DNA from: an unidentified bacterial endosymbiont | GTDB taxonomy: Bacteria; Pseudomonadota; Gammaproteobacteria; Enterobacterales; Enterobacteriaceae | DNA: 64,000 nucleotides | Assembly: GCF_918797525.1 (NCBI RefSeq) | Contig: NZ_OU963893.1 | Coordinates: forward strand, 186,001 to 250,000 | Direction: 5' to 3' | Shown: positions 20,158 to 30,709 of the stretch, piece by piece | Numbering within the stretch: the stretch's first letter is position 1 | Layout: each line of letters begins with the position of its first letter | Program-made: the position numbers and the translations under genes | Notes under the pieces: generated by a model | The model's input: the letters and a program-made list of their open reading frames with translations, nothing else | Told to the model about the DNA's origin: nothing | The model's database searches: none

Positions 20158-20780
20158 AAAACCTCCGGGATGAAGGTGAAGGTTAGCGATTAGTGCGTAC
20201 AATCACGATTGAGATTTTCTAAGGTGAGTTAATAAACATAAATTTATCTTATGAAATCTATTTTAATGGTGAGTTTATATCTCTTTGTATTATTTTGAGT
20301 AAAGAAGCATTTTTGGTGTTGCTTTTGTAAGAAATAAAAGGATTTTAGGATTAAAAAAACTAATCTATTTTGCATTATAAAGACTGAGTGGCTATTATCA
20401 TCACCCGCTCTGGCGAGATGTACCTAAAGGCTGTTTCGTCGCTGTTCGGCATGTGCGTGATCATCTTTTCACCCGGGCCACGCAGATCACATCAGAACAG
20501 GGATTGAGGACGATCGAATGAGGAACATCGGGTAAGATCAGCGGTTATATATACCTTCCACGCCCTTGATGCGTTGATTCAGGCAGCGTTCGGCAACAAT
20601 AGGCTCAACCTAACTGTCTCACGGGCTTTAGACAGTGACATTTCCCTATAAGAGCCAATCAGCATCAGACGTGATTTTCTGGCGAACTCATACCTGAAGT
20701 GCCATACAGGGACTTTATCCCCTGCCAGGTAGCGTTTGAACGCTCCCTCAAACGACGTCATATGTGACGGTAAGAAAATT
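20158..20780. other. AT-rich insertion-like region between yicG and yicC
   Basis: This is a gene-poor stretch of about 620 bp, visibly richer in A and T than its neighbours, especially 20215-20400. The only recognisable content is the integrase remnant at 20538-20761. A minus-strand open stretch of about 38 codons ends near 20385 (containing MITHMPNSDETAF) and matches nothing I know. In E. coli, dinD occupies this interval; no dinD trace is seen. Confidence 0.6.
20538..20761 (-). pseudogene. Remnant of a second P4-type integrase (N- and C-terminal ends joined out of frame)
   Basis: Reading leftward from 20761, one frame gives VPVWHFRYEFARKSRLMLIGSY followed by SLSKARE. This aligns with residues about 35-65 of the intact selC integrase (GWRFRYRFDNKARLMSFGSY, SLSEARE). 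After a few codons the homology jumps to another frame, VAERCLNQRIKGVEGIYNR then a stop at 20538, which is the C-terminal catalytic-tyrosine segment of a P4-type integrase. About 290 central residues are missing, including the Arg and His-x-x-Arg motifs, so it is inactive. No tRNA gene is adjacent. It differs enough from the selC integrase to be a separate element. Confidence 0.8.
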
Positions 20781-20802
20781 AAAAAGCCCGCAATTAGCGG
20801 GC
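20781..20802 (-). terminator. yicC: yicC terminator
   Basis: On the minus strand GCCCGC-TAATT-GCGGGC is followed by TTTTT, about 40 bases beyond the yicC stop. It is a typical intrinsic terminator. Confidence 0.85.
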
Positions 20803-20843
20803 CGTGATGGTTTTTTTGCTATTGAGTGCGACGGTATGCAACA

Positions 20844-21707
20844 TCACTCTATGTTTTGAATTTGCTCGCGCATCTGCTCAATCAGCACTTTCAGCTCAAT
20901 CGCAGAGCTGGTCACTTCAGCATTAATCGATTTAGAGGCCAGCGTGTTCGACTCGCGGTTGAACTCCTGCATCATAAAGTCGAGGCGGCGGCCCACCGCT
21001 TCTTTCTTCTTCAGTATGTTGTAGGTCTCTTTCACGTGAGCTTCAAGACGGTCCAGCTCTTCAGCCACGTCAACGCGCTGAGCCATCAGGACCAGTTCTT
21101 GCTCCAGACGATTATTTTCCAACTGAACTTCTGCATCTTCCAGCCTGGCCACGAGGCGTTCGCGCTGCCACTGCAGGACTTCTGGCATATGGGAGCGGAC
21201 TTTCGCCACTTCGGTGCTAACGCCTTCCAGACGCTGCTCAATCATCCCTTTCAGCGCCTGGCCTTCGGTTTCGCGAGCGAGGATAAAATCATCCAGCGCG
21301 CCGTCAAGGGCCGCGAGAATTTCAGCCGCAATGGCGTCAAGATCCTGCTCTCCAGCGGCCATTACGCCCGGCCAGCGCAAAATATCAACCGGGTTGATTT
21401 CGCCTTCATCGCTTTGCATTTTGACCCAGTTCGCCGCATTCACCAGCTGTTTAGCCAGTTTTTCGTTGAGGATCAGCTCACCTTGCGCGCTGGCATCGGG
21501 TTCAAAGCGCAGGTTACATTCAACTTTACCGCGCGTCAGACGAGAACGGATACGCTCACGCACCACAGGCTCCAGGCCTCGGAACTGCTCCGGCATACGG
21601 AAATACGTTTCCAGATAGCGCTGGTTCACCGAGCGCATTTCCCAGGTAGCGCTACCCCAGCTACCCTTGATTTCACGCCGGGCGTAGGCGGTCATACTGC
21701 GGATCAT
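20844..21707 (-). CDS. yicC: YicC-type endoribonuclease
   Basis: This 287-residue protein has the same length as E. coli YicC and belongs to the YicC/YloC family. Members have been reported as endoribonucleases that act on structured RNA and on small RNAs such as RyhB. Visible hallmarks are the N-terminal [16 protein letters not shown] and the C-terminal [18 protein letters not shown] with the Glu-rich [15 protein letters not shown] end. The ATG at 21707 is chosen over one two codons earlier because only it has correct spacing from GGGAA and gives the E. coli start. It is divergent from rph with a 124-bp gap. Confidence 0.93.
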   Translation of the reverse strand: MIRSMTAYARREIKGSWGSATWEMRSVNQRYLETYFRMPEQFRGLEPVVRERIRSRLTRGKVECNLRFEPDASAQGELILNEKLAKQLVNAANWVKMQSDEGEINPVDILRWPGVMAAGEQDLDAIAAEILAALDGALDDFILARETEGQALKGMIEQRLEGVSTEVAKVRSHMPEVLQWQRERLVARLEDAEVQLENNRLEQELVLMAQRVDVAEELDRLEAHVKETYNILKKKEAVGRRLDFMMQEFNRESNTLASKSINAEVTSSAIELKVLIEQMREQIQNIE

Positions 21708-21789
21708 AATCATTCCCGTGTTTGAAGGAGAGTTGGGGGATTATAGCTTTCGGGGGCTTCACAGGATAGGAATAAGCGTCCTTTATCCG

Positions 21790-21795
21790 TATAAT
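21790..21795 (+). promoter_or_regulatory. rph: rph promoter -10 element
   Basis: A consensus TATAAT lies 36 bases upstream of the rph ATG. No good -35 hexamer is present at 17-bp spacing. It is placed to drive the rph-pyrE operon. Confidence 0.5.
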
Positions 21796-21831
21796 GCGCA
21801 GCCACATTCGTTTCAAGCCGGAGAATTCATC

Positions 21832-22548
21832 ATGCGTCCATCAGGCCGTAGCGCCAACCAGGTGCGTACCGTCACCCTGACCCGTAACTATACAAAACAC
21901 GCTGAAGGATCCGTGCTGGTTGAGTTTGGTGACACTAAAGTACTGTGTACTGCCTCTATCGACGAAGGCGTTCCCCGCTTCCTGAAAGGTCAGGGCCAGG
22001 GCTGGATAACCGCTGAATACGGCATGTTGCCGCGTGCAACTCATACCCGTAACGCCCGTGAAGCTGCTAAGGGTAAGCAGGGCGGCCGTACTATGGAGAT
22101 CCAGCGTCTGATCGCGCGTGCGCTGCGTGCTGCGGTTGATCTGAAAATCCTTGGTGAATTCACTATTACCCTCGACTGCGATGTCATCCAGGCTGATGGC
22201 GGCACGCGTACAGCATCAATTACCGGCGCGTGTGTGGCGCTGGCCGATGCCCTGAACAAACTGGTTGCTGCTGGTAAGCTGAAAACCAACCCAATGAAAG
22301 GGATGGTCGCAGCCGTCTCCGTAGGTATTGTTAACGGTGAAGCGCTTTGTGACCTGGAGTATGTGGAAGATTCTGCAGCAGAAACTGACATGAATGTGGT
22401 GATGACCGAAGATGGTCGTATCATTGAGGTTCAGGGGACGGCAGAAGGCGAGCCATTTACCCACGAAGAGCTTCTCTCCTTGCTGGCATTGGCCCGAGGG
22501 GGAATCGAATCCATTGTAACGACGCAGAAGGCGGCGTTAGAAAATTGA
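21832..22548 (+). CDS. rph: Ribonuclease PH
   Basis: This 238-residue phosphorolytic 3'-5' exoribonuclease trims tRNA 3' ends. It starts [12 protein letters not shown] and contains the phosphate/RNA-binding [18 protein letters not shown], then [16 protein letters not shown] and the catalytic-site [18 protein letters not shown]. The ATG at 21832 has a CCGGAG ribosome site and matches the E. coli start; the open frame runs 38 codons upstream. The C-terminus ([16 protein letters not shown]) is complete, unlike the rph-1 frameshift of E. coli K-12. Its translation also serves as the leader for the pyrE attenuator just downstream. Confidence 0.96.
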   Translation: MRPSGRSANQVRTVTLTRNYTKHAEGSVLVEFGDTKVLCTASIDEGVPRFLKGQGQGWITAEYGMLPRATHTRNAREAAKGKQGGRTMEIQRLIARALRAAVDLKILGEFTITLDCDVIQADGGTRTASITGACVALADALNKLVAAGKLKTNPMKGMVAAVSVGIVNGEALCDLEYVEDSAAETDMNVVMTEDGRIIEVQGTAEGEPFTHEELLSLLALARGGIESIVTTQKAALEN

Positions 22549-22555
22549 TTTTAAA

Positions 22556-22581
22556 GGCGACTGATGAGTCGCCTTTTTTTT
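22556..22581 (+). terminator. pyrE: pyrE attenuator
   Basis: GGCGACT-GATG-AGTCGCC followed by eight T lies nine bases past the rph stop and 36 bases before pyrE. In E. coli the same arrangement makes pyrE expression depend on UTP, through coupling of rph translation to polymerase pausing. The same mechanism is expected here because rph is intact. Confidence 0.88.
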
Positions 22582-22616
22582 GCCTGTAAGACAGATAAAA
22601 CCAGAGGAGCGAATCC

Positions 22617-23258
22617 ATGAAATCGTATCAGCGACAGTTTATTGAGTTTGCGCTTAACAAGCAGGTACTTAAGTTTGGCGAGTTTATGCTGAAATCCGGG
22701 CGTAAAAGCCCCTATTTCTTCAACGCCGGGCTATTTAATACCGGGCGCGATCTGGCATTGTTAGGCCGTTTTTATGCCGAAGCGCTGGTAGATTCAGGGA
22801 TTGATTTTGACCTGCTGTTCGGCCCGGCCTATAAGGGCATCCCGATTGCGACCACCACGGCGGTTGCGCTGGCTGAACACCACGATCGCGATGTGCCTTA
22901 CTGCTTTAACCGCAAAGAGGCCAAAACCCACGGTGAAGGTGGCAATCTTGTGGGCAGCGAGCTGCAGGGCCGCATTATGCTGGTGGACGATGTGATCACA
23001 GCCGGCACCGCCATTCGTGAATCGATGGAAATTATCCAGGCCAACGGCGCTACGCTCGCGGGCGTGCTAATTTCTCTGGATCGTCAGGAGCGTGGCCGCG
23101 GCGAAATCTCTGCCATTCAGGAAGTGGAGCGCGATTACAACTGCAAAGTGACGTCGATAATCACTCTGAAAGAGCTGATTGCCTACCTGGAAGAGAAGCC
23201 GGAGATGGCCGACCATCTGGCGGCGGTACAACACTATCGCGAAACGTTCGGCGTATAA
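22617..23258 (+). CDS. pyrE: Orotate phosphoribosyltransferase
   Basis: This 213-residue cytoplasmic enzyme joins orotate to PRPP to give OMP in UMP synthesis. The PRPP-binding loop is [16 protein letters not shown] (about residues 120-135), and the flexible catalytic loop carries [11 protein letters not shown] (about 99-109). Length equals E. coli PyrE. It is the second gene of rph-pyrE, preceded by the attenuator hairpin. It is convergent with slmA, with REP-type repeats between. Confidence 0.97.
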   Translation: MKSYQRQFIEFALNKQVLKFGEFMLKSGRKSPYFFNAGLFNTGRDLALLGRFYAEALVDSGIDFDLLFGPAYKGIPIATTTAVALAEHHDRDVPYCFNRKEAKTHGEGGNLVGSELQGRIMLVDDVITAGTAIRESMEIIQANGATLAGVLISLDRQERGRGEISAIQEVERDYNCKVTSIITLKELIAYLEEKPEMADHLAAVQHYRETFGV

Positions 23259-23265
23259 TTTACGT

Positions 23266-23291
23266 GCCCGGTGGCGCTACGTTTACCGGGC
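23266..23291. repeat. REP element between pyrE and slmA
   Basis: GCCCGGT-GGCGCTACGTTT-ACCGGGC is an imperfect palindrome of the REP type common in Klebsiella/Enterobacter genomes. It lies seven bases past the pyrE stop, between convergent genes, the usual place for such elements. Roles in mRNA 3'-end protection and gyrase binding are known for the class. Confidence 0.75.
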
Positions 23292-23328
23292 CGGTTGGTT
23301 ACCTGGGCCGGATTAGGTAACCAACCGG
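23291..23328. terminator. 14-bp inverted repeat between pyrE and slmA
   Basis: CCGGTTGGTTACCT and AGGTAACCAACCGG form a perfect 14-bp stem around a 10-base loop, adjoining the REP element. It probably terminates or protects the convergent transcripts. There is no long T-run, so termination would not be classical. Confidence 0.5.
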
Positions 23329-23336
23329 CAACAACG

Positions 23337-23933
23337 TTACTGCAACTGGGCGGCCACTAGTGGCCAGCGGGCTTCAAAATCTTCCGTTGGACGGTATTTA
23401 AATTCGCTACGCACAAAGCGGGAAAGCATCCCTTCACAAAACGCCAGAATTTGGCTTGCCAGCAGCGTTTCATCGGTAGTGTAACCTTCGCCTTCACGCA
23501 TTTTCTTTTCGCGCAGCACCTGCCGCAGCTGGGCTTCAATGCGCTCAAAAAGCTGGTTAATACGCCCCTGTAATCTGTCCTGTTCGAACATCAGCGCGTG
23601 ACCGGTTAGAATACGGGTTAGCCCAGGATTACGTTCACCAAAGCCCAGAATCAACTGCACAATCAGACGCAGACGCGCGGTGGTGTCTTTTTCGTCTTTC
23701 AGAATCAGGTTGATGCGTGTGATCAAGCTATCCTCAATAAACTCGATCAGGCTGTCAAACATCCGGGTTTTACTTGGGAAATGACGATACAGCGCCGCTT
23801 CTGATACACCTACAGAGGCGGCCAGTTTAGCGGTAGTGATGCGTTGACTGCCATCGCTGGATTCAAGCATCAGAGCCAGAGATTGAAGTATTTCTTCGCG
23901 ACGATTCCTTTTCGCGGTTTGTTTTTCTGCCAT
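23337..23933 (-). CDS. slmA: Nucleoid occlusion factor SlmA
   Basis: This 198-residue TetR-family DNA-binding protein, bound to sites scattered outside Ter, disassembles FtsZ polymers so that septa do not form over the nucleoid. The helix-turn-helix is [26 protein letters not shown] (about residues 38-63). The helical core follows to the conserved [13 protein letters not shown] end. Length equals E. coli SlmA. It lies between pyrE (convergent) and dut (same strand). Confidence 0.96.
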   Translation of the reverse strand: MAEKQTAKRNRREEILQSLALMLESSDGSQRITTAKLAASVGVSEAALYRHFPSKTRMFDSLIEFIEDSLITRINLILKDEKDTTARLRLIVQLILGFGERNPGLTRILTGHALMFEQDRLQGRINQLFERIEAQLRQVLREKKMREGEGYTTDETLLASQILAFCEGMLSRFVRSEFKYRPTEDFEARWPLVAAQLQ

Positions 23934-24052
23934 GTTACAAAATACCCCTGAAAATAAGCACTGTCAGGCTGGCATCCACACCACGACCGCAAACGAGCGT
24001 TTGCGGTTTGTTATTACATTATGACGCTGTGGGATGCGTGTCTGCCGGGCGA

Positions 24053-24511
24053 TTATTTGCGCCCGGAATGGCCGAAACCGCCTTCGCCACGGTCGGTGGC
24101 ATCAAAGTCTGCCACCAGGTTAAATTCTGCCTGCACCACCGGTACAAAGACCATCTGCGCGATACGCTCGCCTGGTTCAATGGTAAAGCTGTCCTGACCG
24201 CGGTTCCAGACGGACACCATCAACTGACCCTGATAGTCAGAATCGATAAGGCCCACCAGGTTACCCAGTACGACGCCATGCTTATGGCCCAGGCCAGAAC
24301 GTGGCAGGATCACCGCTGCCAGAGACGGGTCAGCAATATGAATAGCCAGACCGGTCGGGATAAGTGTGGTTTTACCCGGCGCCAGTTCTACGGCGTCATC
24401 GAGACAGGCACGCAGGTCAAGACCGGCAGAGCCGGAGGTGGCATAGGTTGGCAGCGGGAATTGCTCACCAACACGCGGGTCCAGTATCTTAACGTCGATT
24501 TTTTTCATCAT
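24053..24511 (-). CDS. dut: Deoxyuridine triphosphatase
   Basis: This 152-residue homotrimeric enzyme hydrolyses dUTP to dUMP, keeping uracil out of DNA. Its motifs are in order: [11 protein letters not shown] (1), [11 protein letters not shown] (2), [15 protein letters not shown] (3, with the catalytic Asp), GERIAQMVF (4) and the P-loop-like [10 protein letters not shown] (5) at the end. The start at 24511 (MMKKIDVK) matches E. coli; the open frame runs 47 codons further inside coaBC. It overlaps the coaBC end by 23 bases, which implies translational coupling. Confidence 0.96.
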   Translation of the reverse strand: MMKKIDVKILDPRVGEQFPLPTYATSGSAGLDLRACLDDAVELAPGKTTLIPTGLAIHIADPSLAAVILPRSGLGHKHGVVLGNLVGLIDSDYQGQLMVSVWNRGQDSFTIEPGERIAQMVFVPVVQAEFNLVADFDATDRGEGGFGHSGRK

Positions 24512-25700
24512 AACGGGTAACGATCTCGTCCAGTAATTGTTGGCCCAGGAGTTCCTTACGCTCAAGCGGTAAGATTTTATCTCCATCCTGCCAGAAAAGG
24601 TGCAGTGCGTTGCTGTCGCTGTTAAATCCTTGTGTGGCCAGCGATACGTCATTCGCGCAAATTAAATCGAGGTTTTTGCGGGTACGTTTTTGACGGGCGT
24701 ATTCTTCCACATTATTCGTTTCTGCAGCAAACCCAACGACGTAAGGACGGTGACTTTTTAGTGCGGCGACGCCAGCAACAACATCCGGGTTTTTTACCAT
24801 TTTTATTGTTAATTCATCACCTTGCTTTTTAATTTTAGCCTCGGCAATGGTTTCGGCGCGATAATCTGCGACAGCCGCACAGCCGATAAAAATTTGCTGA
24901 TGTTGCGCGTGAGCCTGTACGGCGGTTTCCATTTCCAGTGCGGTGGTGACATTAATGCGCTGAACATTCGCCGGCGTAGACAACGAGACCGGACCGCTCA
25001 CCAGCGTGACGTTAGCGCCACGTTTCGCCGCTGCGGCCGCAATGGCAAAACCCATTTTTCCGGAGCTATGATTGGAAATATAACGTACAGGATCAAGTGG
25101 CTCGCGCGTTGGGCCCGCGGTAATCAGGATGTTGAGATGTTGCAGATCGAAGACAGGTGTGAAATGCGCAGCCGCCATATCGACGATAGCCAACGGGTCC
25201 AGCATACGGCCCGGGCCAACGTCTCCACAGGCCTGGCTGCCGCTGTCCGGCCCCCAAACCAGCAGGCCGCGCGAGGTCAACGTGCCTAAATTATGTTGGG
25301 TTGCGGCGTTACGGTACATCTGCTGATTCATGGCGGGCACAACGGCAACGGGGGCCGGTGTAGCGAGACAAAGGGTGGAGACCAGATCGTTTGCCATGCC
25401 TGCCGCCACGCGAGCAATTAAATCTGCCGTAGCAGGGGCAAGGATAACCAGGTCTGCCCATTTCCCTAGCTCAATATGGCCCATGGCGGCTTCTGCTGCA
25501 GGGTCAAGCAGACTGTCTGATACCGGATAACCGGAGACGGCCTGCAGGCTCAGAGGCGTGATAAAAGCTTTGCCGCCTTCGGTTATCGCTACCCGCACGT
25601 CGGCCCCGCGCTCGCGCAGACGACGCACCAGCTCCGGCGTCTTATAGGCAGCTATACCGCCGCTCACGCCAAGAACGATTTTTTTACCGGCCAGGCTCAT
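24489..25700 (-). CDS. coaBC: Bifunctional phosphopantothenoylcysteine synthetase/decarboxylase
   Basis: This 403-residue enzyme (Dfp) makes 4'-phosphopantetheine for coenzyme A in two steps. The N-terminal flavoprotein CoaC half has [14 protein letters not shown], the catalytic His in [12 protein letters not shown] (about residue 75), PAMNQQMY and the Cys-bearing [13 protein letters not shown] (about 158). The CoaB half has [25 protein letters not shown] and the catalytic lysine in [11 protein letters not shown]. The start at 25700 (MSLAGKK) agrees with E. coli; an ATG one codon earlier is also possible, and the frame is open 51 codons beyond that. It is followed by overlapping dut. Confidence 0.95.
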   Translation of the reverse strand: MSLAGKKIVLGVSGGIAAYKTPELVRRLRERGADVRVAITEGGKAFITPLSLQAVSGYPVSDSLLDPAAEAAMGHIELGKWADLVILAPATADLIARVAAGMANDLVSTLCLATPAPVAVVPAMNQQMYRNAATQHNLGTLTSRGLLVWGPDSGSQACGDVGPGRMLDPLAIVDMAAAHFTPVFDLQHLNILITAGPTREPLDPVRYISNHSSGKMGFAIAAAAAKRGANVTLVSGPVSLSTPANVQRINVTTALEMETAVQAHAQHQQIFIGCAAVADYRAETIAEAKIKKQGDELTIKMVKNPDVVAGVAALKSHRPYVVGFAAETNNVEEYARQKRTRKNLDLICANDVSLATQGFNSDSNALHLFWQDGDKILPLERKELLGQQLLDEIVTRYDEKNRR

Positions 25701-25873
25701 CATGTTTCTTTCCTGTTGGGTTTCACCAGAGAGCGGGCATTTTATCACAATCGTAAAAACGGGTGCATTTTGTCCTTCGTCTACTTTGCGAGGCGTTACG
25801 CAAGTTCGAAAAATCAGCGTCGAGCACCGGATGCGCCTGTGGCAGCATAAGGGCAAACAGAAGGAGGCAGGGC

Positions 25874-26539
25874 ATGGAAGAGAATGAACTGTTGTTACCC
25901 CGTGAAAAATTGCTGCGTTATGGCATCACGTTTTTAAAAGATGATGAACTACTGGCGCTCTTTTTGCGCACCGGAACTAAGGGCAAGACGGTATTTACGC
26001 TGGCGAAAGAGTTAATTGAACATTTCGGTTCACTGCACGGGTTGCTGACGGCTGAACTGGAGGCGTTCAGGCACGTCGAGGGAATTGGTGTCGCGAAATA
26101 TGCGCAATTGCGGGGGATTGCCGAACTTGCTCGTCGTTTTTACAATGTTCGCCTGAAGGAAAAAGACCCGGTACTGACACCAGATGGCGCGCGTGAATTC
26201 CTGCAAAGCCAACTGGCTGATGCCGAACGCGAGATCTTTATGGTGATCTTTCTTGATGCCCAAAACCGAATACTGAAACACAGCCAGCTTTTTTCGGGGA
26301 CATTGAGCCATGTAGAGGTGCATCCGCGTGAAATCGTGCGGGAAGCGATAAAAGTCAATGCAGCTGGCGTGATCCTCGCGCATAATCATCCGTCTGGCTG
26401 CGCACAACCGAGTAAAGCTGACAAAGTAATCACCGAGCGTATCATCAAATGCTGTCAATTCATGGACATTCGAGTGCTGGACCATTTGATAATTGGCCGC
26501 GGAGAGTACGTTTCTTTTGCAGAATATGGTTGGATTTAG
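25874..26539 (+). CDS. radC: RadC/UPF0758 JAMM-domain protein
   Basis: The product is 221 residues. An N-terminal helix-hairpin-helix part contains [15 protein letters not shown]. The MPN domain has a complete JAMM metal set: Glu in [10 protein letters not shown], then HNHPSG and the Asp in SKADK. The name comes from an E. coli radiation mutant since reassigned to recG, so the true function is unknown. The ATG at 25874 follows AAGGAGG and gives the E. coli-like length (222); the frame is open 37 codons upstream. It is divergent from coaBC and lies upstream of rpmBG. Confidence 0.93.
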   Translation: MEENELLLPREKLLRYGITFLKDDELLALFLRTGTKGKTVFTLAKELIEHFGSLHGLLTAELEAFRHVEGIGVAKYAQLRGIAELARRFYNVRLKEKDPVLTPDGAREFLQSQLADAEREIFMVIFLDAQNRILKHSQLFSGTLSHVEVHPREIVREAIKVNAAGVILAHNHPSGCAQPSKADKVITERIIKCCQFMDIRVLDHLIIGRGEYVSFAEYGWI

Positions 26540-26581
26540 ACCCTTTCACGCGATCCATTGGGATCTTTGTCTGTTCGGGAC

Positions 26582-26610
26582 TTGAGCACACCGCCGAGTC
26601 AGCGTATACT
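26582..26610 (+). promoter_or_regulatory. rpmB: rpmB-rpmG promoter
   Basis: TTGAGC (26582-26587) and TATACT (26605-26610) are separated by exactly 17 bp, a near-ideal sigma-70 promoter. A 150-base leader follows before rpmB, with GC-rich sequence just after the -10 as in growth-rate-controlled ribosomal promoters. Confidence 0.8.
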
Positions 26611-26738
26611 ACGCCACCTTTGAGAATCTCGGGTTTGGCATTTGGGCCTGGCAATCGAGAGTTCAATAGAACTGCGCGATGACCAGGCTGTAAAAAAGCC
26701 TGACGAGGCGCCGATACCCCATACGAAGCTCGAGCTAA

Positions 26739-26996
<258 letters not shown>

Positions 26997-27015
26997 GTAC
27001 TTAACGAGGAAATAA

Positions 27016-27186
<171 letters not shown>

Positions 27187-27210
27187 TTTTAGCTTCCTTG
27201 TATTAAAAAA

Positions 27211-27232
27211 CCCCGCAACAGCGGGGTTTTTT
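27211..27232 (+). terminator. rpmG: rpmBG terminator
   Basis: CCCCGC-AACA-GCGGGG followed by six T, with A-rich sequence on the other side. It ends 25 bases before mutM, so mutM may depend on read-through or on its own promoter. Confidence 0.92.
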
Positions 27233-27258
27233 GCATTCTGCATCTCAACGGAGGAACC

Positions 27259-28068
27259 ATGCCTGAATTACCTGAGGTAGAGACCAGCCGCCGCGGCATT
27301 GAGCCTCATCTGGTCGGCGCGACCATTCTTCATGCCATCGTGCGTAACGGCCGTCTCCGCTGGCCGGTTTCCGATGAGATCCATGCATTAAGCGATAAAC
27401 CGATTCTGAGCGTGCAGCGCCGCGCCAAGTATCTGTTGCTGGAGCTGCCCGACGGCTGGATTATCATCCATCTGGGGATGTCCGGAAGCCTGCGCATCCT
27501 CACGCAAGAGTTGCCGGCGGAAAAGCACGACCACGTAGACCTGGTGATGAGCAACGGCAAAGTGCTTCGTTACACCGACCCACGGCGCTTTGGCGCCTGG
27601 CTGTGGACCAAAGAGCTTGAAGGACATAGCGTCCTGGCGCATCTGGGGCCTGAGCCGCTCTCAGAGGCGTTTAATGCGGCCTACCTGCAGGCGAAGTGTG
27701 CGAAAAAGAAAACCCCGATTAAGCCCTGGCTGATGGATAACACGCTGGTGGTTGGCGTGGGGAATATTTACGCCAGCGAATCGCTGTTTGCCGCCGGGAT
27801 CCATCCCGATCGGCTGGCCTCTTCGCTGTCGGCGCAGGAATGCGAACTGCTGGTCAGGGTGATTAAAGCGGTGTTGCTACGCTCGATTGAGCAGGGCGGG
27901 ACGACGCTTAAGGACTTCCTGCAGAGCGACGGCAAGCCGGGCTATTTTGCTCAGCAACTGCAGGTGTATGGACGTAAAGGCGAGCCGTGCAGAGTGTGCG
28001 GAACGCCGATCATAGCCACGAAGCACGCCCAGCGCGCCACGTTCTACTGCCGTCAGTGCCAGAAGTGA
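27259..28068 (+). CDS. mutM: Formamidopyrimidine-DNA glycosylase
   Basis: This 269-residue glycosylase/AP lyase removes 8-oxoguanine and formamidopyrimidines. Mature Pro1 and Glu2 (PELPEVE) are the catalytic residues, and Lys57 lies in [10 protein letters not shown]. The helix-two-turn-helix region contains [13 protein letters not shown]. The C-terminal zinc finger is complete with four cysteines (CRVCG and CRQCQK). Length equals E. coli Fpg. It follows rpmG closely on the same strand. Confidence 0.97.
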   Translation: MPELPEVETSRRGIEPHLVGATILHAIVRNGRLRWPVSDEIHALSDKPILSVQRRAKYLLLELPDGWIIIHLGMSGSLRILTQELPAEKHDHVDLVMSNGKVLRYTDPRRFGAWLWTKELEGHSVLAHLGPEPLSEAFNAAYLQAKCAKKKTPIKPWLMDNTLVVGVGNIYASESLFAAGIHPDRLASSLSAQECELLVRVIKAVLLRSIEQGGTTLKDFLQSDGKPGYFAQQLQVYGRKGEPCRVCGTPIIATKHAQRATFYCRQCQK

Positions 28069-28078
28069 TGCACTTATA

Positions 28079-28104
28079 GCCGGGCAAGCGCAACGCCGCC
28101 CGGC
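28079..28104. repeat. REP element between mutM and coaD
   Basis: GCCGGGC and GCCCGGC flank a 12-base centre, ten bases after the mutM stop and ten before the convergent coaD stop. It is a REP-type palindrome and can act as the shared 3' hairpin. Confidence 0.7.
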
Positions 28105-28114
28105 AATCAGATGG

Positions 28115-28597
<483 letters not shown>

Positions 28598-29368
28598 TCA
28601 CGTTTTCTCTGAGTAGCCGCGGCAAAGCGCCCACAGCTCAGTGTATTTGTTGAAAGTATACTGGGCATTCACCACGGCGAGTAGCCAACCCTGTTTACCG
28701 TCCAGCACGCCTCCACGCAACAGCAGCGTTTTCAAAAACGCGCCCAGCGTATGGCTGAAGATACCGGCCAACGTTGTCTTCTTGCCGCGCTGATGACGTT
28801 CCTGCGCCCAGGCGGTGGCATAGTTGAGCTGTTTGCGCTGGAAGCTGGCGAAATCCCGGCAGGTAAGGTGAAGCAGATCGCCCGACAACGGGATCACCGC
28901 AGCGCTATCGCAGGCCAGTGACTCATGCACCAGATTGACGTTGTACTGATAGCGATCGCGTTCATAAAGGCGCATAACACGGTCAGGATACCAACCGCTG
29001 TGGCGCATAAAACGGCCGAGGAAGTAGTTACGACGCGCAATACTGTAGACCGCGCCGGGCTGAGGCGCGGCAAGTACGGACTGAATGGATTGCCGGAGTT
29101 CCGGGGTAATGCGCTCGTCAGTATCAAGCATTAGCACGTAATCACCGGTGGCATAGGCTTGCGCGCGCTGGCGCTGAATGCCGTAACCTTGCCAGTCGGT
29201 ATCGATATAAACGTTAACGCCTGCTGCACGAGCAATGTCTACCGTGTTGTCCTCGCTGCCTGAATCAAGGAGAACAATTTCGTCAGCCCAGGCAACAGAA
29301 GCCAGGCAGTCCGCAAGCAGGTCGGCGGCGTTTTTGGCGATCAAGACCACCGACAGGCGCGTTGACAT
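28598..29368 (-). CDS. waaE: LPS core beta-1,4-glucosyltransferase WaaE (GT2)
   Basis: This 256-residue cytoplasmic-face glycosyltransferase adds glucose to the first heptose of the inner core in Klebsiella, Serratia and relatives. The GT2 motifs are [31 protein letters not shown] and the metal-binding MLDTDERIT. The [24 protein letters not shown] segment follows, typical of the WaaE/KdtX subfamily. E. coli K-12 lacks this core glucose. Its ATG overlaps the waaA stop (TAATG), so the two are coupled, and coaD follows. Confidence 0.93.
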   Translation of the reverse strand: MSTRLSVVLIAKNAADLLADCLASVAWADEIVLLDSGSEDNTVDIARAAGVNVYIDTDWQGYGIQRQRAQAYATGDYVLMLDTDERITPELRQSIQSVLAAPQPGAVYSIARRNYFLGRFMRHSGWYPDRVMRLYERDRYQYNVNLVHESLACDSAAVIPLSGDLLHLTCRDFASFQRKQLNYATAWAQERHQRGKKTTLAGIFSHTLGAFLKTLLLRGGVLDGKQGWLLAVVNAQYTFNKYTELWALCRGYSEKT

Positions 29369-30642
29369 TAGTGGCTCCGCTGAGGCAGATAGGGTTGCAG
29401 AAGTTCCAGCAGACGGGTCAATGCGCCCTGGTTCTGATGCAGCACTTCAACGGCATGGCGACCATACCAGAGACGATAATCTTCATCGGTCAGAAGGGTT
29501 GAGATCTCTTTAACCACCGAATCTGCATCGGTTACGGTAATTAAGCCGTCGGCTTGCTGCAATTTTGCGCAGATATCTTTGAAGTTAAACGTGTGTGGCC
29601 CCATCAGCACCGGAATTGCGTGCGCTGCGGGTTCCAGCGGGTTATGGCCGCCACGCTCCACCAGGCTGCCGCCGACGAACGCGAGATCCGCAATTCCATA
29701 CAGCAGCATCAGCTCACCCATCGTATCGCCAATTACCACCTGGGTGCTGCCTGACGGGATCTCACCGCTGCTACGCAGGGTGAAGCTAAAACCGCCTTTC
29801 TGCACCATTTCGCGGGCATCTTTAAAACGTTCAGGGTGACGAGGCACCAGAATAAGCAGTAAATCCGGGAATTTTTCCAGTAGCTTGCGGTGGGCCTGCA
29901 GAATAATCTCTTCTTCGCCGTCATGGGTGCTGGTGGCAATCCACACCTGGCGACGCGGTGCCCACTGGCGACGCAGCGTTACCGCCCGGGCGGCGAGCTC
30001 AGGCGTCACGGAAATATCGAACTTCAGACTACCGGTAACCGCAAGCTGGTTGCGCTTGAGGCCCAGAGAGATAAAGCGCGCCGCATCTTCTTCGTTCTGC
30101 GCCGCAATCAGCGTAATTCTGCTGAGCAGGCGTCGCATAAAATTCCCCAGCTTGCCGTAGCCTTTTGCCGAGCGCTCGGACAGGCGGGCGTTAGCAATGA
30201 CCAGCGGAATTTTACGGGTATGCAGGGCGGAAATCATGTTCGGCCACAGTTCGGTTTCCATCACGATCACAAGCTTCGGTCGAACGCTATTCAGGAAGCG
30301 ATTCATGGCGCAGGGGAGATCGTAAGGCAGATAGACGTGATGCACATCTTTGCCGAATGCGGATAACGCGCGCTCAGAGCCGGTCGGCGTCATGGTGGTG
30401 ACGGTAATCGGCAGCGACGGATAACGGTGGCGGAGGGCGCGAACCAGCGGAATGGCCGCCAGCGTTTCACCAACAGAAACGGAATGCAGCAAAATACCGT
30501 CCGGGGCGACTTTATTGCGGCAGTAGCCATAGCGTTCAGACCAGCGTTTTCGATACGCAGGCGCTTTACGGCTACGAAGCAACAGTCGCAGCCACACGAG
30601 TGGCTGAATGAGGTAGAGAAGGGCGGTATACAACAATTCCAA
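29368..30642 (-). CDS. waaA: Kdo transferase WaaA, TTG start
   Basis: This 424-residue inner-membrane-anchored enzyme adds two Kdo residues to lipid IVA. The N-terminus has a hydrophobic anchor ([20 protein letters not shown]). It is followed by [13 protein letters not shown] with the catalytic Glu, [16 protein letters not shown] and [20 protein letters not shown]. The start is taken as TTG at 30642: the codon aligned with the E. coli ATG is CGC here, GGAT lies six bases before the TTG, and translation gives [10 protein letters not shown]. The open frame upstream would add 15 unconserved residues. It is coupled to waaE. Confidence 0.93.
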   Translation of the reverse strand: MELLYTALLYLIQPLVWLRLLLRSRKAPAYRKRWSERYGYCRNKVAPDGILLHSVSVGETLAAIPLVRALRHRYPSLPITVTTMTPTGSERALSAFGKDVHHVYLPYDLPCAMNRFLNSVRPKLVIVMETELWPNMISALHTRKIPLVIANARLSERSAKGYGKLGNFMRRLLSRITLIAAQNEEDAARFISLGLKRNQLAVTGSLKFDISVTPELAARAVTLRRQWAPRRQVWIATSTHDGEEEIILQAHRKLLEKFPDLLLILVPRHPERFKDAREMVQKGGFSFTLRSSGEIPSGSTQVVIGDTMGELMLLYGIADLAFVGGSLVERGGHNPLEPAAHAIPVLMGPHTFNFKDICAKLQQADGLITVTDADSVVKEISTLLTDEDYRLWYGRHAVEVLHQNQGALTRLLELLQPYLPQRSH

Positions 30643-30709
30643 GCGATTATCCGTTTTTTTTAGTTTCGGCGGGCAAATTCTAAGCATTTACGCCAGGTAA
30701 AGCTATCTC

